Below are positions 25,070 to 34,262 of a stretch of 64,000 nt of DNA, in pieces. The translations under genes were made by a program, and so were the position numbers. The stretch is taken from contig JAUMIR010000005.1 of the NCBI GenBank assembly GCA_030847615.1, forward strand, positions 59,981,001 through 60,045,000. Direction: 5' to 3'. The stretch's first letter is position 1. Each line of letters starts with the position of its first letter. The notes under the pieces are model-generated. The model was given only the letters and a program-made list of their open reading frames with translations, did no database searches and was not told where the DNA came from. Source of the stretch: Gambelia wislizenii (Eukaryota; Chordata; Lepidosauria; Squamata; Crotaphytidae).

Positions 25070-25860
25070 GCAACAGGTACCCTGGGTTAAAAATGCTGCT
25101 GCTCAATGCCAGGTCAGTAAATTGAAAAATACCCATGACCTAGGACTTGATCCTGGATGAGAATGCCAACCTGATTTGCAAAACAGAGATCTGGCTGGAT
25201 GAATCTTCAGGGGTGAACCTCGCCCAGCTTCGTCTGTTTGGATTATCTGTTCAGCAGCAGGCAAAGGCCTGGAGTTAAAGTGACCTATCAAGATTTCATC
25301 TCCCTCAGCAGGTGCCCTGTCCCACAAGCTGCTGCTCCAATGAAGAAATAATGTCGTTTGATACCACTTTAACTATTGTGGCTCCATCTTATGGAATCCT
25401 GGAATCTGTAGTTTGTTGTGCACCAGAGCTCTCTGGCAGAGAAAGCTAAATATCTCACAAAACTAGAAACTCTAGAATTTCTTAGCATTGTGCCATGGCA
25501 AAATAAAGCAGTGCCATAGTCTGCTAGGTCTGAGTGTGTATTGTTGAAGGTGGATGGCAGGGACAGAAAAGGGGTTCTGTTAGAAGGCTGTTCTCAACAG
25601 CCTTCCTTCCTGAGCTCCTTGTGTTGGTTGCGGCTATGGTGTTGGAGTCCTCCCAACTCATTTTCCTGGAGGACTTCAGCATTCCTACAAGACTGTTCCT
25701 TCAGGAGTGGCTCAGGACTTCATGTCCTCCATGACACCCATGGGTCTGTCCCGAGCAGTTTCTGATGCCACCCATGTCTCAGGACACACTCTGAACCTGG
25801 TTTTTGTCATAGGCAGGAACAGAAGTCATAGCCTCCACCCATCCCCCTCAAAAGCCATGA
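25070..25860 (+). mobile_element. L2-type LINE 5' region, interrupted by a MITE
   Basis: Begins MLLLNARSVN like the piece at 16036, with ICKTEIWLDE and GVNLAQL blocks following. It is then split by the MITE at 25339-25520 and resumes with phrases such as LEDFSIP and HVSGHTLNLVFVI (the endonuclease C-terminal region). Multiple stops are present. The order of blocks matches an L2-like endonuclease. Confidence 0.7.
25339..25520. mobile_element. Palindromic hAT-like MITE inserted in L2
   Basis: Has GAAATAATGTCGTTTGATACC...TATGGAATCCTGGAATCTGTAG...CATGGCAAAATAAAGCAGTG, the same family as 48854-49059. It interrupts an L2 endonuclease frame, so it is younger than that copy. Confidence 0.7.
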
Positions 25861-26391
25861 GCATCAAAGGTTAAATATTTGTGCGCCCTCTACTGCCATG
25901 GACCTTGACAGCAGAGACAGTATACAAGCAAGAGTATGTCAGTCCCAGGTTGTGAGCTGATGGGAAACAGACAGGCTTTCACTGGTTTCCCTACAACTTT
26001 GAACATAAGGGAGGCTGCCTTACAGCAGGAGTGGATGGTTGTTGGTTCTCAGATGTTTTTGGCTGAAGGACTGTAGGAGTTTCAGGTGGGATTGTAACAG
26101 TATAGCAATAATGTCATTATGACTGTGTAAAACGTCACTGCTCTTCGCAATTCAACCAAACAAATGGGATGTTAGACAAACTATGGTGGGAAGAAATAAG
26201 GTGGGAGATGTGTTGATACTCCCAAGTATTCAGAATGTGCTCCTCAAGCAAGAATGCAATTGTTTTGCCTATCTAGATAGAGTAGCTCCTCAATTTGTAA
26301 AGCAGACTGTAAAATGCACCCAAAGAACATTTCAGTTCTGTCTCAAGTTTTAAAGATTTTTAAAAATGTATATTAAGTAATCAAATGTTCA
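25861..26391. other. Intronic sequence next to the DIRS insertion
   Basis: A MITE-like phrase (TGTTGGTTCTCAGATGTTTTTGG...GGACTGTAGGAGTTTC) lies near 26040. Otherwise it is plain FREM2 intron. The last bases before the element read AAATGTTCA. Confidence 0.5.
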
Positions 26392-26405
26392 ATTCTCTGA
26401 GGGGA

Positions 26406-26532
26406 GGAGCGAACAGGAATTCTGCATAGTGGGTAACGCCTACTACTGCCCAGACGAAGCAGGAAGTATAACCATGGTCACATGGTCAATCAGAGTTTTC
26501 TTTGTTTCCTTCTCTGACCACGAGGCCAGTTC
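26406..26532 (+). repeat. DIRS left inverted terminal repeat
   Basis: 127 bp from GGAGCGAACAGG to GAGGCCAGTTC, with no mismatch I can find against the complement of 32385-32511. Outside it lie 14 element bases (26392-26405) unique to this end. Confidence 0.95.
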
Positions 26533-26666
26533 TACTTCCTGCTTTCGCCCAGATCAGACGCAGTTGAATCGCTCCAAAATTTCTCTTCACTACTCTCCTC
26601 TACTTAATTACTATCTTTCCCCTTACCTCCCTTCCTGGCTTTAACCCCCCTTCCCAGCTCCTCCCT

Positions 26667-26688
26667 AAAAAAAAAAAAAAAAAAAAAA
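26667..26688. repeat. A22 homopolymer in the DIRS 5' leader
   Basis: 22 consecutive A between the left repeat and the gag start. Such a run is unstable over time, which fits a young copy. Confidence 0.9.
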
Positions 26689-26743
26689 GAGATCCCTTCC
26701 TCCTCTTTTTCTTTACCCCTCCTTCACCCCTTCAACATCGGAC

Positions 26744-29252
26744 ATGGCTAAAGGAGCAGGGAAGAAGCCTTCAGGTAGCAAGACCAAGGAGGCGCCCCAA
26801 GCTTCCCCAGCACCGCTGGAGGACCAGGGGCAGGCAGCAGCCAGTGACGGGCAGGCAGGCCGCTCACCGAGCGCGCCGAGCCCGCGGAGGGGCAAAGCGA
26901 AGCAAAAGTCCACCCTCAGCCGCGCCGAGCGCGAGCGAGGCGCGGCGCTGGAGACGCTGCCGAGGACCGAGCACCAGCTTGAGTCCCGAGAAGCCAGGGA
27001 AGCAGAGGGAGCCGGCTTGGAGGGAGGCAGTCGGCCTCCAGAGGTACCGGGGACCCAGGGAGGGGGCTCTGACCCGCACCGCGGCCACAGGGGTCCCCTC
27101 TTCCCTCCCTATCCCTCGGGCGGTCCTGCACCCCAGGAGTTTTACCTTCCCGAGGAGTGGCTGCAATCCCTCCTCCCGACGCGCCGTGGGAGAGAGGAGG
27201 CCCTGGCGGCCGAGGGAAGCGCGGGCGCCATTTTCGGCCAGCCCGTCGCCACCACCACTCCGATGGTCGGCGCCATTTTGGGGGCCTCCCGGCCCGGCGC
27301 CATATTGGCGGCCGACCGACCCGATCAGCCCCAGGTGGCCCCCCCGCCACAGGAACGGGGGACGCCCACCCCTCGGGGTCTACCGACGCCGCGGCCAGCA
27401 CAGCTCGAAAGCGTCGCTTTGGGGGCGGCTGCGCCGCTGCAGAACCAGGGGGGAGGCGCCCCTGAGGGGCCCCCGGCCACGCCGGCCACACCGCGCACTG
27501 GTGCCTTCTTCGGCCCGGCTTCTCCCCCCCCCCACCCCGGCCTCGGGGAGAGCGGAGGTCCTCAGGGTAGCTCTTAGCCTTCTCTCATCCGCCCTCCTAC
27601 CTGCGGACATGGCGCCCCCGGCGCCCGCAATACCCGTTCTCCCCCCGCCGCGTGGCACCGATCCACCCGCCCTCGCCACCTCCGAACCCAGCGGGACCCT
27701 GGTCCCACCGAGGCCCCAATCCCACCTCCTCGCAGCGCAGGCTCCAGTCTCCCAGGAGAGCCTTGCGGCGCCGGATGGCAGCTCCCGGGACCCGCAGCCC
27801 GGCCCCTCCCACGCTAATACAACGAGCGGGGAATGGCCGTGGCCCCAAACGGCGAGACCAGGCCCCTCAACCCACGGGCCGCCCGCGTCGCCAACACGTG
27901 TGTCAGGCGGCACACAGACCCCCCGCCTGGTCGATGCATCCATGCAGGCCGGGGTCCCCAGCACCAGGCCGAACGTTGCCCCTCCTTCCCCATCTGCGGC
28001 AAACACTCAGGGGCCGAGGAAAAGGAGGGCCACTTCCCCTCCCCACTCCTCCGACGAGTCCGAGGGGGAAGGGGAGGACGATGCCCAACTGCTGAGCATC
28101 CTGAAGGGCACACAGTCCCTTCCTGAGGATGCCCAACCCGCATCGAACGACAAGGAAGAAGGGGAGTGTTCTGAGGGGGAACCCTCAGAACCCCCCCCTG
28201 ACATCTCTGATAGGCTATTCAGCGGGGAGACCTACACCTCTCTCCTCAACAAGATGATAGCGATCCTGGAACTGGAAACAGAGGAGGAACAGCCTTCCTC
28301 TTCCAAACCACCCGCCAAGAAGAGGAGCAAGAAGGTCCAAGCAGTGCTCAAGTCCCCAGTGACACAGAAGACCTACTTGCCCTTCCCCGACACCCTCGAC
28401 CACCTCTTACAAGAAGAATGGAACAAGCCAGCATTGGGCAAGAGGGGCACCCTCATGGCGCAGAAGTACTACATGCTATCGCCGCAGATGCTGGATAGGC
28501 TAAAGATCCCGGTGGTCGACAAGCCGGTGGCATCCTTAGTCTCCAATTTCCTGGTTCCGAAAGAGGGAGAAGCCCTCCTCAAGGACCCAGATGAGAAGAG
28601 GGCCGACGCAGCCCTGAGGAAAGTTCACGAGGCCTCGGCCCTGGGGGTCAGGGCAACAACCACCGCATCATTGTTCGTCAGGGCAGCAATCCTTTGGATT
28701 GACGAGTTAATCCAAGCTCAGCAGATGGACACCAGAACCCTCGACAGAGCCCTGAACCGCATCAAGTCAGCCCTCCAGTTGGTGGCTGACGCCTCGTCGG
28801 ATGCCTTTTCCTTTTCGGCCAGATCTATAGGTGCTGCGGCCTTAGCCCGAAGATCCATTTGGCTGAAGCACTGGAACGCGGACGCGCACTCTAGGGCCCA
28901 TCTATGCACCGCCCCGTTCAAAGGCACCAAGCTTTTCGGCGAAGAAGCCCTGAAAGATGTCTTAGTGGAAACAAAGGAGAAGAAACAGGCCATGCCTTCA
29001 TTGCCCCGCAAGTCCGACAAGCCCTCATCCAGGCGATCTTCCCATCAGACCCATTCCTTTCGTACCTCCAAGCCTTACGGAAATCAGAGGGACTCCAGGC
29101 CCTACAAACCGACATGGGCCAAAACAAACCAGATCATTCGCCACCCATCCTCCTCCCAACCATCCGGATCTAGAAAGGGAGGGCCCCCCTCCCAAGGGGT
29201 CCTCAAAACAACACTTCTGACTCCCTCCCCCCGCAGGTGGGGGGCCGCTTGA
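26744..29252 (+). CDS. DIRS gag-like ORF with one frame break
   Basis: Putative structural protein of the retroelement. The ATG at 26744 has a favourable context (G at -3, G at +4) and opens 277 codons that stop at 27577. The N-terminal part is Pro/Ala/Gly-rich and disordered, with EFYLPEEWLQSLLP near residues 130-145. The downstream part continues in the next frame to 29252, through an acidic stretch (SDESEGEGEDD). Then comes a helical domain with LKDPDEKRADAALRKVHEAS and LFVRAAILWIDELIQ, which resembles DIRS-family gag cores, then a Lys/Arg/Ser-rich tail. The shift probably lies at or near the C run around 27527-27535. The upstream section of the second frame (26844-27530) is Arg/Pro-rich and looks like a shadow. 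Alternatively the downstream part starts at the ATG at 27610. The 3' end overlaps the RT ORF by 16 nt. Confidence 0.8.
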
Positions 29253-31108
29253 GCCTGTTTCCCGAGGCTTGGTCAAACTCCACAACAGACAAATGGGTCC
29301 TAAACACGATCCAGCAGGGGTACCGGCTGGAGTTCAGGACCAGACCAAGGGACAGGTTCATCCCAGCCCCAGTCCCAGCAAACGCCATGAAGGCGGGGGA
29401 AATCCGGAAAGCCATACATCACCTTCTGGATATGCGAGCAATCGAGGAGGTTCCAGATGGGCAAAGATTCTCGGGGGTCTACTCCTTCTTTTTTACGGTA
29501 CCCAAAAAAGGAGGAGACTCCAGGGCAATCTTGGACCTCAAGTATACAAACTCCTATCTCTTGTACAAACGCTTCAGGATGGAAACACTGGCCTCCATCC
29601 GGGAGGCGCTCCAGCGGGGGGACTACCTGGCCTCCCTCGACCTTTCAGAAGCATACCTCCACATCCAGATCCACGAGACAAGCAGGCGCTTTCTGCGCTT
29701 CGCGTTCGGGGAGCAGCACTTCCAGTTCAGAGCCCTCCCATTCGGTCTGGCGTCAGCTCCTCGTGTCTTCACCAAGGTGCTAGTCGTCCTGGTGGCCCAC
29801 CTCCGGTCCAGGGGCATCCATCTGTATCCATACCTAGACGACATACTCCTGAGGGCCTCATCCGAGGAGAAGGCCCAGAGGGACCTCCAGACAACGATCT
29901 CTTGCCTCCAGGCACACGGGTTCTTAGTAAACTTCAAGAAGAGCTCCCTCCGCCCGGCGAGGGTACTGCTCCACCTGGGGACAAGGCTAGACACTGCGAA
30001 CTTTCGGATCTTCCTGTCCCCCGAGAGGCAACAGATGGTGAGGGCAGAGGCTCGACGAGTCAGATCCCTAATGTCCGTCTCCTTGACCTCCCTGGCCAGA
30101 CTCCTGGGACTAATGATATCAGTAATACAGGTCGTGCCTTGGGTGAGATTCCACTCACGCCCTCTTCAGGCCTTCCTCATGCCCTTCCAACAGCAGATCG
30201 CTCTGAAGCAGAACCCCCTTCTGCGGGTACCCCAGGACATCAAGAACTCTCTGAGGTGGTGGACCAAGGAGAACAACCTGTCGAACGGGTCGGAAATGGT
30301 GACACCGCACCAAGTCGTAGTAACGTCAGACGCAAGCCTAAAGGGTTGGGGCGCCCACTGTCAGGGCTCCGTGGCTCAAGGACTCTGGAACAACTCAGAA
30401 AGGTCTCACAGCATCAATTGGCTGGAACTGCGAGCGGCAAGACTGGCGCTCCTCCACTTCGCCCACCTTGTCAGAGGCAGGCACGTGCTAGTCAGGACGG
30501 ACAACACCACGACCCGGTCCTACATAGCGAGACAAGGGGGGTCCAAATCCAGGTCCCTCCAGCAGGAGGCAGACCTACTGTTCAAATGGGCAGAATGGAA
30601 CATCAAGTCGATATCAGCTCAGTACCTGGAGGGCACGTCCAATCTACAAGCGGATTTCCTAAGCAGACACACTGTCTCGCAATCGGACTGGGAGCTGGAT
30701 CAGGAGACTTTCCTTCAGATCCAGGAGAGGTTCGGGACCCTAGAGGTGGACCTGTTCGCAGACCCAGGCAACACCAAACTCCCGAGGTTCTTCTCCAGAT
30801 TCCCGAACAGCAGAGCAGAGGGAGTAGATGCCCTGAGGTCCCCCTGGCCCAGGGGCAAGCTGTATGCCTTTCCCCCTCTTCCACTCCTAGGGAAGGTCTG
30901 TCGGAAAATCAGGCAGGAACGGGCATGCGTGGTCCTGATAGCCCCGCATTGGCCTCGCCGCCCCTGGTTCTCCGAAATAATGGACATGTTGACGGGGAGT
31001 CCGTGGCGCCTCCCCCTCAAGGAGGGCCTTCTACATCAGGGACCAGTCCAACACCCAGATGCGGCTTGGCTTCAGCTAACCGCATGGAGATTGAAAGGAA
31101 AGCCCTGA
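29237..31108 (+). CDS. DIRS reverse transcriptase-RNase H with methyltransferase-like tail
   Basis: A 623-codon uninterrupted frame. It has RT motifs SFFFTVPKKGGDSR (about 83-96), SLDLSEAYLHI (133-143), the ALPFGLASAP block (166-175) and catalytic YLDD (199-202). The RNase H acidic residues sit at SDAS (D365), WLELRA (E397), RTDNT (D422) and ADFLSRH (D473). The last 120 residues (LEVDLFADPGNTKLPRFFS, YAFPPLPLL, APHWPRRPWF) correspond to the Dam-like methyltransferase region of DIRS elements. The frame opens in all but ATG: the conserved DIRS-type start GGRLSLFPEAW lies before the first in-frame ATG (29387). Expression therefore probably needs splicing or recoding from gag. A CCCTCCCCCCGCAG acceptor-like motif sits exactly at the start. 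Confidence 0.93.
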   Translation: MGGRLSLFPEAWSNSTTDKWVLNTIQQGYRLEFRTRPRDRFIPAPVPANAMKAGEIRKAIHHLLDMRAIEEVPDGQRFSGVYSFFFTVPKKGGDSRAILDLKYTNSYLLYKRFRMETLASIREALQRGDYLASLDLSEAYLHIQIHETSRRFLRFAFGEQHFQFRALPFGLASAPRVFTKVLVVLVAHLRSRGIHLYPYLDDILLRASSEEKAQRDLQTTISCLQAHGFLVNFKKSSLRPARVLLHLGTRLDTANFRIFLSPERQQMVRAEARRVRSLMSVSLTSLARLLGLMISVIQVVPWVRFHSRPLQAFLMPFQQQIALKQNPLLRVPQDIKNSLRWWTKENNLSNGSEMVTPHQVVVTSDASLKGWGAHCQGSVAQGLWNNSERSHSINWLELRAARLALLHFAHLVRGRHVLVRTDNTTTRSYIARQGGSKSRSLQQEADLLFKWAEWNIKSISAQYLEGTSNLQADFLSRHTVSQSDWELDQETFLQIQERFGTLEVDLFADPGNTKLPRFFSRFPNSRAEGVDALRSPWPRGKLYAFPPLPLLGKVCRKIRQERACVVLIAPHWPRRPWFSEIMDMLTGSPWRLPLKEGLLHQGPVQHPDAAWLQLTAWRLKGKP

Positions 31109-32136
31109 AGGAGTTTGGATATGACGACTCCGTCATTAATACCCTTCTCTCTTCCAGGCGTCTCACAACCAACAGGATATACGATGCCACCTGGAAGGCC
31201 TTCAACAGATGGCGTGCTGCTCGCTCCATCCCCGGGGATAGGACACTAGTAAGCCACGTGTTGGCTTTTCTCCAGAAAGGTTTGGATATGGGACTTAGAC
31301 CCAACACACTCAAGAGGCAGGCGGCGGCCTTAGCCTCGGTCCTGTCGCTAGACCGGGGAGGGAGTCTCTCCTCGCACCCCCACGTTAAGCGTTTTCTCAG
31401 AGGAGCGACCCTGATCTCCCCACCGGTGAGACATAGGTTCCCCACCTGGAACCTCCCTCTAGTCCTGAAACAGCTATCGCTTCCTCCATTCGAGCCTCTT
31501 CGAAAGGTACCTTTAAGAGTCCTCACGCTGAAGGTAGCCTTCCTGGTGGCCATAACGTCAGCCCGAAGGGTCTCCGAACTCGAGGCCCTCTCAATCAGGG
31601 AACATCTCTGCACCTTCACCGAGGATTTGGTCACTCTGAGGTTGGATCCTTCCTTCAAACCCAAGGTGCTGTCTCAATTCCACGTCTCGCAGGAATTGGT
31701 CCTCCCCTCCTTTTGCCCAGCGGCCTCGCACCCCAGGGAGCGCCTGTGGCATAAACTAGACGTGAGGAGGGCAATAAGGATCTACATCAGGAGATCCCGC
31801 GCCTTCAGGCGTTGCGACTCACTGTTCGTCTCCTTTACCCCAGCCTCGATGGGGCAGAAGGCATCAAGGCGAACCATAGCCACCTGGATCAAGGCGTGCA
31901 TATTGATGGCATACGACGCCGCAAAAGTACCAAGACCAGCGGCCGTAATGGCCCACTCTACACGATCAGCAGCAACCACAGCAGTCTTCTCGACGAACGC
32001 ACCCATAACGGAGATCTGCAAAGCGGCCACGTGGAGCACACCTTCCACCTTTATCCACCACTACAAGATAGACAGGTTCAGGTCTGCAGAAGCCACCTTC
32101 GGGAGGAGGGTCCTCCAGGAGGTGGTCAGGACCTGA
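31084..32136 (+). CDS. DIRS tyrosine recombinase (350 aa)
   Basis: A phage-integrase-fold recombinase that DIRS elements use, in place of an integrase, to insert a circular DNA intermediate. An N-terminal SAM-like helical part (about 1-100) contains TNRIYDATWKAFNRW. The catalytic domain carries TSARRVSELEAL (Arg162), the HSTR box (His291, Arg294), TWSTPSTFIHHY with Trp317 and the Tyr327 nucleophile. The full R...HxxR...W...Y set is present. The ATG at 31084 (MEIERKALKEFGY) overlaps the RT ORF by 25 nt. The same frame is open back to 29269 across the whole RT gene, so an N-terminally longer product cannot be excluded. The stop lies 54 bp before the internal complementary region. Confidence 0.93.
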   Translation: MEIERKALKEFGYDDSVINTLLSSRRLTTNRIYDATWKAFNRWRAARSIPGDRTLVSHVLAFLQKGLDMGLRPNTLKRQAAALASVLSLDRGGSLSSHPHVKRFLRGATLISPPVRHRFPTWNLPLVLKQLSLPPFEPLRKVPLRVLTLKVAFLVAITSARRVSELEALSIREHLCTFTEDLVTLRLDPSFKPKVLSQFHVSQELVLPSFCPAASHPRERLWHKLDVRRAIRIYIRRSRAFRRCDSLFVSFTPASMGQKASRRTIATWIKACILMAYDAAKVPRPAAVMAHSTRSAATTAVFSTNAPITEICKAATWSTPSTFIHHYKIDRFRSAEATFGRRVLQEVVRT

Positions 32137-32189
32137 AACAACTATCACAGGCAGACACCCCACCCAAATTGACAGTAGCTTGGGCACGT

Positions 32190-32291
32190 CCCACTATGCA
32201 GAATTCCTGTTCGCTCCTCCCCTCAGAGAATGCCACATTGGTTCACTTACCGTGAATGTGCATTCTTGAGTGGAGCGAACAGGAATTCTCC
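32190..32291 (+). repeat. DIRS internal complementary region
   Basis: 32190-32233 is complementary to the left end of the element (26392 inward), and 32230-32291 is complementary to the right end (32555 inward). Together they read as the reverse complement of right end joined to left end, overlapping in the bases GAAT. In the DIRS replication model this region templates the ends and allows circle formation. Confidence 0.93.
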
Positions 32292-32384
32292 CCTCCCAGT
32301 GTCTGCAATTCTCTAATAATTTTTCATTTCCAGCAGGGCGTAATTCTTTCCTATTCACAGGTCTTCTAGGCTCTGCTAGTCAGT

Positions 32385-32511
32385 GAACTGGCCTCGTGGT
32401 CAGAGAAGGAAACAAAGAAAACTCTGATTGACCATGTGACCATGGTTATACTTCCTGCTTCGTCTGGGCAGTAGTAGGCGTTACCCACTATGCAGAATTC
32501 CTGTTCGCTCC
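32385..32511 (-). repeat. DIRS right inverted terminal repeat
   Basis: Exact inverted copy of 26406-26532. It is followed by 44 bp of right-specific end sequence (ACTCAAGAATGC...GTGGCATTC) to 32555. Confidence 0.95.
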
Positions 32512-32555
32512 ACTCAAGAATGCACATTCACGGTAAGTGAACCAATGTGGCATTC

Positions 32556-33915
32556 AGTTTGAAAACTGAAGAATGTTTACAACTGTACTTTACAACTATA
32601 AATAACCAAAGGGAATGTAAACTTCAGAAATTCTCAGTTTGATTTTCTATGATATCTCTGAATGCTTCAGTTTAGAAATATTTAAAATAGGCATTATTTT
32701 ACTTGGAACATACACCTGTTCGTGAGTTGAGCATGATGCCTTAAAATTCATGAAGAATCAAAAGGCTGAACAAATTTCTTATAACCAAAGTGAGAGGTTT
32801 TGAGAAGCACTCAGTTCTCCTACCGCTTTTAATGCATAAGAAATCTATTTCATTGATGTCTTCAACAGCTGTTTCTAACATACAGATACACAAGAGTGAG
32901 CTTACCAGTATAAGAAGGAATAGTGAACACAGCTTAAGTTTACTTTAACATCTATGAGCTTGCATTTTGCGTTTGCTGATGTCTTACACTTTTACTGAGC
33001 TTCAGCTCAAATAAGTGAACTATTTTGTTTTTTAATGTATGGTTTGACACCATCAGTTAGGAAACTTTAGCTCTCTGGACAAGAATAATAAACCTTTGTC
33101 ACACTGAATTCCCTCATCCAGGTCTTAAAGAACCTGATAACCTGCAAGAAGCTTCTGAAAGCCATGAGGTGTGAAACCATTTTTACACTACAACAGGCAG
33201 TCCTTATACTTCCAGACCTATTTAGAAATGCTTGATGCAATCACAGGAAGGTCTACTTGTGCAATACACAGGAAAGCTTGGTTAGTGTTAAGGTTGTTCC
33301 CCCAGATTGTTCTTAAGTACTTCTTGGTCAGTTAATAATTGCTCTTGTTGAAGTGTCAAAATGATTAAAGAGAAAGAGGAAGTCTGGCCAGCTAACCTGT
33401 CCTAACTTACCGTATTCCTTCTATGCTATTCTTCAGTGCTAATGAAGTACTGCTTATTTGCTCCACGTGTGTTAGGAATTTTTCTGTGTTACAGAAAGAT
33501 AGCTACTACAGTAGACATCTCAGATCTTGGAGTATTGTTTTAAAACCCTAGTACCTACCATTAGTTGGTACTTTAGAAATCCCTAATGCATATCTTTACT
33601 TCACTTATTTTATACGTGCAGTGTTAGCAATATATTACTAGCGCACTGCTTTTTAAATTAATATTTTATTTACTTTTTTAAAAAAAAAACCTTAAAAAGC
33701 AAAGTTTTGGGGGAAAAATATTTATTTTAAAAAATAGATTAATGGTATGGTATTTTAAAAGCATTAAAAAGAATGTTATTAGGTTCTCGTTCCCTCAGCA
33801 GTAATGATAATATAAAACAAAAAATGGATATACTGTATATGCAAAGGTAATAATTCAGAGACACAATGTCATCTGCAGACTGCACATTAAGTCATGAAAT
33901 ACAAGATACATATGC
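32556..33915. other. Intronic sequence after the DIRS element
   Basis: The left flank TTCA and right flank AGTTTGAAAACTG show no duplicated target. The rest is AT-rich with A/T homopolymers and no exon. Confidence 0.55.
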
Positions 33916-34262
33916 ACAGCATGACCCCCCCCCCCCATATCCACGGTACCGGTACCTGTGGTTTCACTTACCCCCATTTGAAAAACCAGGTTCTTTCTAG
34001 ACATTTTCTAGGTTCTCCAGCACAATTCTATGGTATGCATCTGCTAGAAGCTGACCACAGAGTTGCTCTGGGGAACATAGAAAATGTCTACAGAGGTGTT
34101 GCCTCTAGGAATCTCTAAGTTCTCCAGCACAACTGTGATATGCCTGGGCTGGAAATCATTCATTATAATAGAGTTCACTATTATCCACAATTTCACATTT
34201 CCACAGTAAATCTAGGAATAGATCCTCCATGGATATTGGGGTTGTACTATATGTAGCACATC
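33916..34262. mobile_element. TcMar-type MITE (CTAGGTCCTCC family)
   Basis: Runs from about CATGACCCCCCCCCCCCATATCC to GATATTGGGGTTGTACTATATG and contains CTAGGTTCTCCAGCAC, ATCTCTAAGTTCTCCAGCAC and AGAGTTCACTATTATCC. It is the longest member of this family here. Confidence 0.7.

Larger units (their letters stand above)
26392..32555 (+). mobile_element. DIRS1-type tyrosine-recombinase retrotransposon, near complete
   Basis: A 6.16-kb element with every DIRS hallmark visible. It has perfect 127-bp inverted terminal repeats (26406-26532 and 32385-32511) and short unique outer ends of 14 and 44 bp. An internal complementary region at 32190-32291 is complementary to both outer ends joined. ORFs run gag-like (26744-29252), RT-RNase H-methyltransferase-like (29237-31108) and tyrosine recombinase (31084-32136). 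There is no target-site duplication. The boundary bases ATTC occur at 26392-26395 and 32552-32555 and once at the junction in the internal region. It is GC-rich against an AT-rich intron and lies antisense to FREM2. Intact RT and recombinase frames and mismatch-free repeats point to a recent insertion. Confidence 0.95.

Noticed and set aside
26844..27530. Upstream part of the 802-codon second gag frame
   Set aside because: Arg/Pro/Ser-rich and antiphase to a better ATG-initiated frame; treated as a shadow of GC-rich coding sequence.
26864..28403. Long minus-strand frames over gag
   Set aside because: Pro/Gly/Arg composition typical of complement frames of GC-rich coding DNA, with no motifs.
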